A DNA stretch of 6,333 nucleotides. Origin: Rubrobacter sp. (GTDB lineage: Bacteria > Actinomycetota > Rubrobacteria > Rubrobacterales > Rubrobacteraceae). The position numbers were made by a program, and so were the translations under genes. Location of the stretch: the NCBI GenBank assembly GCA_013815575.1, contig JACDFX010000114.1, forward strand, positions 1-6,333, given 5' to 3'. The notes below the pieces were generated by a model. That model saw only the letters and a program-made list of their open reading frames with translations. It was not told the origin of the DNA and did no database searches. Positions 1 to 4,226 of this stretch are shown piece after piece. The first letter of the stretch is position 1. Each line of letters starts with the position of its first letter.

Positions 1-342
1 CTTGTAGGCGGCGAGCTTCTCGCGCCGGTCCGTGCTCTCCGTGCTCGGGGATACGACCTCGACGACCAGACAGGGAGCGTCTTCGTAGTACGGGTTCTCC
101 GGCTCGGAACCACAGGCGACCATTACCTCCGGGTAGTAGAAGATGTCTTTGCGAAGCTTGACGGTCTCCATGTAGACCCGGCACGGCCCCCCCGCCGCCG
201 CGTCGGCCAACCGCCGGTACACGTTGCCGGCGATCCGGTTGTGTCGCCGGCTGGCCCCGGTCATCGCGTAGACTTCGCCGGCCACGTACTCGTGCCGGAC
301 GGTGGCCGTCTTCTCCATCTCGAGGTAATCCTCTACGCTCAA
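1..342 (-). CDS. Uma2 family PD-(D/E)XK nuclease-like protein, N-terminal part (runs off left edge)
   Basis: The 114 codons in the window match the N-terminal two thirds of the Uma2 (DUF820) family, small restriction-endonuclease-fold proteins common in actinobacteria, chloroflexi and cyanobacteria. Their cellular role is poorly known. Visible family landmarks, counted from the TTG at 342, are SVEDYLEME (2-10), RHEYVAGEVYAMTG (16-29), RRHNRIAGNVYRRL (32-45), YPEVMVAC (70-77) and VVEVVSPSTE (93-102) followed by DRREKLAAYK (105-114). These correspond to the PD...ExxSP...K nuclease core. The usual Asp of the PDV motif is Glu here (E72). The start is uncertain. TTG 342 is the earliest in-frame start that keeps the conserved SVEDYLEME, but its Shine-Dalgarno is weak. 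A better-placed ATG at 374 is in another frame and stops after 11 codons, so the gene may carry a one-base frameshift. It lies 74 bases downstream of gatA on the same strand. Family assignment is firm; activity and integrity are not. Confidence 0.85.
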   Translation of the reverse strand, partial: MSVEDYLEMEKTATVRHEYVAGEVYAMTGASRRHNRIAGNVYRRLADAAAGGPCRVYMETVKLRKDIFYYPEVMVACGSEPENPYYEDAPCLVVEVVSPSTESTDRREKLAAYK

Positions 343-380
343 GGAGCCCTGCGTGGGGCGGCGCGCTCGACCATGTAAGG

Positions 381-386
381 AGTATA
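381..386 (-). promoter_or_regulatory. Candidate -10 box (TATACT) placed for a leaderless ATG at 374
   Basis: Read on the minus strand, TATACT is followed by six bases and then ATG (374-372). The A of the ATG would therefore be the expected transcription start, giving a leaderless mRNA, which is common in actinobacteria. No good -35 is visible at 16-18 bases upstream. The ATG opens only an 11-codon frame (MVERAAPRRAP, then TGA), one frame away from the Uma2 reading frame. Inferred from position and sequence only. Confidence 0.35.
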
Positions 387-416
387 GCGCAGCCGCGCGT
401 CCTTCCAGACGGCCGG

Positions 417-1865
417 CTACGGCCTGGGCGAGAACTCGAAGTCCGCCGCCCGTTCCGCGGCGCGGGCGGCGCGGAGCAGCATCGGCTCGGTGAAGTGGTC
501 GCCCATGAGCTGGACGCCGACGGGGAGACTGTCGGAGAGGCCGCCGGGGATGCTTATGGCCGGGACGCCGGCCAGCGACGCCGGGACGGCGCAGATGTCC
601 TGGAGGTACATCGCGAGCGGGTCGTCGGTCTTGGCCCCGATCTCGAACGCCACGGACGGCGAGGTCGGCGAGACGAGGACGTCGTATCGGGAGAAAGCCT
701 CGCGGAAGTCCTCTATGATCTTTGTGCGGACCTTCTGGGCCTGGGCGTAGTAGGCGTCGTAGTAGCCGGAGGAGAGGGCGTAGGTGCCGAGCATGATCCT
801 GCGCTTCGCCTCAGCCCCGAAACCGGCCTCCCTCGTCTTCCGGTACATCTCGTGCACCCCGTCCGCCTGCACCCGCAGCCCGTACCGAACCCCGTCGAAC
901 CGGGCGAGGTTCGAGGACACCTCCGCCGGCGCGATGATGTAGTAGGCCTCCAGCGCGTAGTACGCGTGCGGCAGGCTAACCTCCCCCACTTCGGCCCCCG
1001 CGGCTTCGAGCTCCCCGGCGACCCGGCTCGTCACCTCGCGCACGCCGGCGTCTATGCGCTCGTCCATGAGCTCCGTAACGACCCCGACCCGCAGCCCTTC
1101 GACACCGCCTTCGAGGCCAGCCAGGTAGTCCGGGATCTCGACGTTGGCGCTCGTGGAGTCCCGCGGGTCGTGGCCGGCTATGGCCTGCAGCAACAAGGCA
1201 GAGTCCTTGACGTCGCGGGTCATAGGGCCTATGCAGTCGAGAGAGGAGCCGAAGGAGATCAGGCCGTAGCGCGAGACCCGCCCGTAGGTTGGCTTGAGCC
1301 CCACAATGCCGCAGAGCGCCGCCGGCTGCCGCACGGAGCCGCCGGTGTCCGTCCCGAGCGCCCACCAGCCCTCACCCGCCGCCACCGCCGCCGCCGATCC
1401 GCCGGATGAGCCGCCCGGCACCCGGTTCAGGTCCCACGGGTTCCTCGTCGGGCCGTAGGCGGAGTTCTCCGTCGAGGAGCCCATCGCGAACTCGTCCATG
1501 TTGGACTTGCCGACCACCACCGGCTCCTCGCCGAAGTTCGCGAGCGCCGAGGCGTCGTAGAGGGGCGTGAAGTGTTCCAGGATCTTCGACCCGCACGTCG
1601 TCCTGACCCCGCGCGTGGAGAGCACGTCCTTTACGGCGATTGGCACGACCTCCCAGGGCTTTACGCCGCCGTTGCGCAGCCGTTCGTCCACCCGCCTGGC
1701 ACGCTCCAGCGCCAGCTCCGGCGTGGGTGTGACGAAGGAGTTCAGGTCGCCGTCGACCTCCTCGACGCGGGCGTTTGCCACCTCGGCCGCCTCGCGAACG
1801 GAGACCTCGCCGGCCTCAATCTTCTCAGAGAGCCCGTGGGCGGTGAGGTTCAGGAGGTCGTCCAT
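417..1865 (-). CDS. gatA: Glutamyl-tRNA(Gln)/aspartyl-tRNA(Asn) amidotransferase subunit A
   Basis: GatA is the glutaminase/amidase subunit of the GatCAB complex in the cytoplasm. It releases ammonia from glutamine, which GatB uses to convert Glu-tRNA(Gln) to Gln-tRNA(Gln), or Asp-tRNA(Asn) to Asn-tRNA(Asn). The 482-residue length is normal and both ends look complete. The amidase-signature Ser-cisSer-Lys triad is visible: Lys79 in PIAVKD, cis-Ser153 in PGGSSGGSAAA, and nucleophile Ser177 in GTDTGGSVRQPA. Other GatA landmarks are VVVGKSNMDEFAMGSSTENSA (117-136), GLKPTYGRVSRYGL (189-202) and the C-terminal GVPAISIPGG (433-442) and LPVGVQLMG (447-455). The ATG at 1865 overlaps the gatC stop by one base (TGATG), so translation is probably coupled. 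gatB does not follow; the next gene is the Uma2 protein. The identification is secure. Whether the complex serves Gln, Asn or both cannot be told from this gene alone. Confidence 0.98.
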   Translation of the reverse strand: MDDLLNLTAHGLSEKIEAGEVSVREAAEVANARVEEVDGDLNSFVTPTPELALERARRVDERLRNGGVKPWEVVPIAVKDVLSTRGVRTTCGSKILEHFTPLYDASALANFGEEPVVVGKSNMDEFAMGSSTENSAYGPTRNPWDLNRVPGGSSGGSAAAVAAGEGWWALGTDTGGSVRQPAALCGIVGLKPTYGRVSRYGLISFGSSLDCIGPMTRDVKDSALLLQAIAGHDPRDSTSANVEIPDYLAGLEGGVEGLRVGVVTELMDERIDAGVREVTSRVAGELEAAGAEVGEVSLPHAYYALEAYYIIAPAEVSSNLARFDGVRYGLRVQADGVHEMYRKTREAGFGAEAKRRIMLGTYALSSGYYDAYYAQAQKVRTKIIEDFREAFSRYDVLVSPTSPSVAFEIGAKTDDPLAMYLQDICAVPASLAGVPAISIPGGLSDSLPVGVQLMGDHFTEPMLLRAARAAERAADFEFSPRP

Positions 1866-2146
1866 CAGTCGATCCTCGGCACGGCGAAGAGGTCGTCCAC
1901 GGGGTCGGGGGCCGGGGAGAGGGCCTCCTCGCGCGGTAGTCCGGGACGGGGTTCGTCCGGACGGAGGACGTTCGAGAGGTTCAGGGGGTTGGCCGTGGGA
2001 GGGGTGTCGGCGAGGTCGAGCTGCCGGATCTTCTCGATGCTGTCCAGGATCGCAGCCAGTTGCCCCCCCATCTCTCTTATCTCATCCTCCGTCAAACCCA
2101 ACCGGGCCAAACTGGCAACGTGCCGCACCTGCTCCTCGGATATCAT
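1865..2146 (-). CDS. gatC: Glutamyl-tRNA(Gln)/aspartyl-tRNA(Asn) amidotransferase subunit C
   Basis: GatC is the small subunit that wraps between GatA and GatB and is needed for stable folding of the amidotransferase. At 93 residues it has the usual length of about 95. It shows the family pattern: an N-terminal helix VRHVASLARLGLTEDEI (7-23), a second helix with QLAAILDSIEKIRQLD (29-44), the linker region around DTPPTANPLNLSNVLRPDEP (47-66), and a C-terminal end LFAVPRID in place of the common F.VPKV(I/L). The ATG at 2146 is preceded by a strong Shine-Dalgarno GGAGGT (2156-2151) with a four-base spacer, so the start is well supported. It is the first gene of a gatC-gatA transcription unit and its stop overlaps the gatA start by one base. 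The 121-base gap to the pyrophosphatase gene suggests it has its own promoter. Confidence 0.97.
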   Translation of the reverse strand: MISEEQVRHVASLARLGLTEDEIREMGGQLAAILDSIEKIRQLDLADTPPTANPLNLSNVLRPDEPRPGLPREEALSPAPDPVDDLFAVPRID

Positions 2147-2158
2147 CGAAACCTCCGA

Positions 2159-2212
2159 TTATTTGTCGTGGACCAATCCCATATTAGCGCACCACGCATT
2201 GGACGCCTCCAT
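2159..2212 (-). other. Candidate 17-codon mini-ORF in the gatC leader region
   Basis: An ATG at 2212 opens a frame encoding MEASNAWCANMGLVHDK and ends at TAA 2161-2159, 12 bases before the gatC ATG. A weak AAGGA lies ten bases upstream of the ATG. The same frame stays open upstream and reads PRVGLKDRNG just before the Met. The candidate -10 of gatC lies inside this ORF, so if that promoter is used the ORF would not be transcribed from it. It could be a leader peptide, the tail of a decayed gene, or a chance frame. I do not recognise the product. Confidence 0.15.
2181..2186 (-). promoter_or_regulatory. gatC: Candidate -10 box (TAATAT) for gatC-gatA
   Basis: On the minus strand TAATAT lies 34 bases before the gatC ATG. 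This would give a start site near 2174 and a leader of roughly 28 bases containing the GGAGGT ribosome-binding site. It is AT-rich against a GC-rich background. No convincing TTGACA-like -35 is present at 16-18 bases upstream (the region reads GGAGGC/GAGGCG), so this is a tentative call from the -10 and its spacing alone. Confidence 0.35.
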
Positions 2213-2242
2213 GCCGTTCCGGTCCTTCAGGCCCACGCGGGG

Positions 2243-2272
2243 TGTAGGGGCGGTTCGCGAACCGCCCCTACA
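2243..2272. repeat. Perfect 30-base palindrome containing the pyrophosphatase stop codon
   Basis: The left half TGTAGGGGCGGTTCG is followed directly by its exact reverse complement, with symmetry about 2257/2258. The pyrophosphatase TAG stop (2270-2268) lies inside the right arm, so transcripts of that gene end in a very strong GC-rich hairpin. No T-run follows on either strand, so it is not a classical intrinsic terminator. GTAGGGGCG...CGCCCCTAC palindromes of this type are familiar to me as dispersed intergenic repeats in several GC-rich bacteria, so a REP-like element is the likeliest reading. It may still block read-through or stabilise the 3' end of the mRNA. Confidence 0.85.
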
Positions 2273-3890
2273 AAATCGCCAGCAGGGCGGGCGCGACCTG
2301 TTTCTTGCGGCTCATTACGTCGGGGAGTTCTATGACACCGTCACGGGGCTGGGAGTCGAAGGCCAGATGGACGGAGGAGCAATCCCCGACGCACAGGAGC
2401 TGGGTGCCGCCCTGGGTTATGTCCGTGACCATGAGTGCTGAGAAGACGTAGCCGTTCTTGTCCCGGAGCCCTTCGAGGGCCGAGACGAGCTCGTCCTTGC
2501 GCTCGAGCAGGCCGGGTCCGACGGTCTCTATCTGGGAGACGCTCACCCTCTCGCCGGAGGACGTCCCGTACTCTTTGGCGTCGCGGTTTACTATCTCATC
2601 CCCGGAGAGGTCCGAGACGTCCGAGGAGGCCTCGAACATCTCCCGTCCGAAGGCCTCGGCGTCGAGGTCGAGGAGCTCTTCGAGCATCTTGACGACCTCG
2701 CGGTCGCGGTCGGTGGTGGTCGGTGAGTTCAGGATCACGGTGTCAGAGAGAATCGCCGCCAGCAGCATCTTCGCCGTTGATTCCTCCGGGCGCAGGCCCG
2801 CCGTCTTGAAGCGCTCGACGATCAGGGTCGCCGTCGAGCCCACGGGGTCGAAGGTGGCCGGTATCGGGGAGGCCGTCTCTATGTCGCCGACGTGGTGGTG
2901 GTCCAGGATCTCGACGACCTCGGCCCTCTCGACGCCCTTGACGCTCTGGCCGATCTCGGCGTGGTCAACGAGGAGCACGCGGCGGGGTTTCGGGTTCAGG
3001 AGGTTCGTCCTGGTGATGACGCCGGCGGGGCGCATTTTCCCGTCCACCGCGATGGCGGCGCGGTAGTGGACCTCCATCACCTGCTCGGTTATCTCCGTTA
3101 TGAGGTCGTCGGGGTGGACGGTAAGCGGGTTCTCGCTCATCACCTCCCAGCAGGGCACGGAGAGCTGTATGAGGCGGCTGGTCACGTAGGAGTCGAGCGG
3201 GGAGAGCACCACGGTCGTCCCGTGCTGCCCGGCCAGCTCTATCACCTCTTCCTCCGGCCGCACCCCGTTTGAGATGACGAGCACCCCGGCGCCGAGCTCT
3301 ATGGCCCGCCTCTGGGCCTCGGGGCGGTCACCCACGACAACGACGTCCCCCTGCTCCATGGACTGTCCCATCGAGTCCACGCCCATGGAGATCACCCACA
3401 GCTGCCCCTCGCTCTCCCGGTCCTCCCCGGCGAGAAGCTCCCCTTCGAGCACCTCCAGTATCGCCCCGACGCTGACCGGGCTGTCCTTGAAGGACGAGGC
3501 CCCCCTGGACTCCCTGACGTACATGCGCGCCAGGTTCCGCTCCGTGATGATCCCGACGAGCGACCCCTCGTCGTCCACTATGGGCACCTGGCTTATGTTT
3601 CGCCCGGCCATCGTCAGGCCCACGTTTCGAAGCGGTTCGTTCTTGTGGGCCACCGCCACGTCGTGGGCCATCACGTCCTTCACCCTGAGCATTATGTGCT
3701 CCAGAAGCTTCGGCTCCGTGGCCCCGCTCTTCTTCAGGGCCCAGGCCGTCTGGGGGTTGACCTCGCCCAGGCGGGCCGACGCGTATTCGCTCCCCGAATC
3801 GACGAGGTTCTTGAACTCCGCGTACCCGATGGCCGAGGCTATCGTGTCGGTGTCCGGGTTCTTGTGGCCTGTGACGTAAACGTGCGGCAA
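2268..3890 (-). CDS. Manganese-dependent (family II, DHH) inorganic pyrophosphatase with CBS and DRTGG regulatory domains
   Basis: The enzyme hydrolyses pyrophosphate to two phosphates in the cytoplasm, pulling forward tRNA charging, nucleic acid synthesis and other PPi-releasing reactions. Numbered from TTG 3890 (540 residues), the DHH catalytic half is split by a regulatory insert. GHKNPDTDTI (8-17) carries metal ligands His9, Asp13 and Asp15. CBS1 spans about 66-125 and a DRTGG domain about 140-245 (GDRPEAQRRAIELGAGVLVISNG at 187-209). CBS2 spans about 248-300. The DHH part resumes with LLVDHAE (306-312, Asp309), ILDHHHVGDIET (328-339, His331/332) and LSDTV (381-385, Asp383). The DHHA2 domain ends with SRKKQ (527-531), the substrate-binding Arg/Lys loop. 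All expected active-site residues are present. Known CBS-pyrophosphatases are inhibited by AMP/ADP, and DRTGG-containing ones are activated by diadenosine polyphosphates; the same is inferred here. A GTG at 3965 would add 25 non-conserved residues but lacks a ribosome-binding site. Confidence 0.95.
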   Translation of the reverse strand: MPHVYVTGHKNPDTDTIASAIGYAEFKNLVDSGSEYASARLGEVNPQTAWALKKSGATEPKLLEHIMLRVKDVMAHDVAVAHKNEPLRNVGLTMAGRNISQVPIVDDEGSLVGIITERNLARMYVRESRGASSFKDSPVSVGAILEVLEGELLAGEDRESEGQLWVISMGVDSMGQSMEQGDVVVVGDRPEAQRRAIELGAGVLVISNGVRPEEEVIELAGQHGTTVVLSPLDSYVTSRLIQLSVPCWEVMSENPLTVHPDDLITEITEQVMEVHYRAAIAVDGKMRPAGVITRTNLLNPKPRRVLLVDHAEIGQSVKGVERAEVVEILDHHHVGDIETASPIPATFDPVGSTATLIVERFKTAGLRPEESTAKMLLAAILSDTVILNSPTTTDRDREVVKMLEELLDLDAEAFGREMFEASSDVSDLSGDEIVNRDAKEYGTSSGERVSVSQIETVGPGLLERKDELVSALEGLRDKNGYVFSALMVTDITQGGTQLLCVGDCSSVHLAFDSQPRDGVIELPDVMSRKKQVAPALLAIL

Positions 3891-3894
3891 GGTG

Positions 3895-3900
3895 CTCTCC
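3895..3900 (-). promoter_or_regulatory. Shine-Dalgarno GGAGAG supporting the TTG start at 3890
   Basis: GGAGAG lies four bases before TTG 3890-3888. Starting there gives MPHVYVTGHKNPDTD, so the metal-binding motif sits about eight residues from the N-terminus, as in known family II pyrophosphatases. The upstream GTG at 3965 has no comparable site. This decides the start in favour of TTG. Confidence 0.6.
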
Positions 3901-4003
3901 GATGCTTTTATCTGTGGCGATTGCGGTCGTTGGCTTCTTCCTCTTGATGCCCACCCGAAGCCCACCCGCCCGGAATCGGCCCCGCTTTTGATGGTGGGGA
4001 TAG

Positions 4004-4226
4004 TATCAGACCAACCTTGAGAACGGCCGCATCAAGAACCCCGGCCCTGATAAGCTGGAGGCGATCACCGAAGCGATGGGCTTCCCGCCGGAATTGTGGG
4101 GAGACGAGGACCGTGGATGAGGCGCTGTTGGCCGAGCCGCGCGACGAGACCCTGGGGCCGATACTCGAGGAGTCCTCGAGTATCGGGGGGAGGTACAGGA
4201 GACTCCTGCTTCGCATCACGCGCCTA
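4004..4226 (+). pseudogene. Remnant of an XRE-family helix-turn-helix regulator, truncated and frameshifted
   Basis: This is the only plus-strand coding signal in the window and it is broken. In the frame from 4004 to 4120 the sequence reads YQTNLENGRIKNPGPDKL and then EAITEAMGFPPELWGDEDRG before TGA. That is the recognition-helix end and following helices of XRE/Cro-C1-type HTH domains, where (S)YLxxLENGRxxNPxxxKLEAIAxAMG is typical. The first helices are missing: a TAG stands at 4001-4003 and no HTH N-terminus is visible in any frame to the left. From about 4113 a different frame continues plausibly as VDEALLAEPRDETLGPILEE and on to GGRYRRLLLRITRLI, resembling the helical C-terminal tail of such regulators. 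A frameshift (net +1 or -2) between about 4100 and 4118 would join the two. The 3' end runs tail-to-tail into the kinase stop. Where the original gene ended is unclear. The HTH identity is by motif recognition, not alignment. Confidence 0.6.
4158..4186. repeat. 29-base inverted repeat downstream of the kinase stop
   Basis: CCGATACTCGAGGA (4158-4171) and its exact reverse complement (4173-4186) flank a single central base, giving a 13-bp stem with a three-base loop. On the minus strand it begins 38 bases after the kinase stop, where a terminator would be expected, but no T-run follows. On the plus strand it falls inside the decayed XRE gene, encoding PILEESSSI, so it could be a by-product of that coding sequence. 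A U-tail-less terminator is possible. Confidence 0.55.

Noticed and set aside
343..416. Terminator after gatA
   Set aside because: Only a five-base AGCCG/CGGCT pairing is visible and there is no T-run.
495..1409. Long plus-strand open frame (304 codons) opposite gatA
   Set aside because: Composition is dominated by R, G, V, H and P as expected from the complement of a GC-rich gene, with no recognisable motif, and it lies wholly inside a certain gatA.
1572..2441. Plus-strand open frame of 289 codons across gatA, gatC and the pyrophosphatase end
   Set aside because: It is antisense to three confidently assigned regions, crosses the palindrome, and shows no protein-like motifs.
3963..3965. GTG at 3965 as the pyrophosphatase start
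   Set aside because: It would add 25 Arg/Ser/Gln-rich residues with no family counterpart and has no ribosome-binding site, whereas TTG 3890 has GGAGAG at four bases.
3999..4004. TACTAT on the minus strand as a -10 box for the pyrophosphatase
   Set aside because: No -35 at acceptable spacing and a leader of over 100 bases; too weak to list as a feature.
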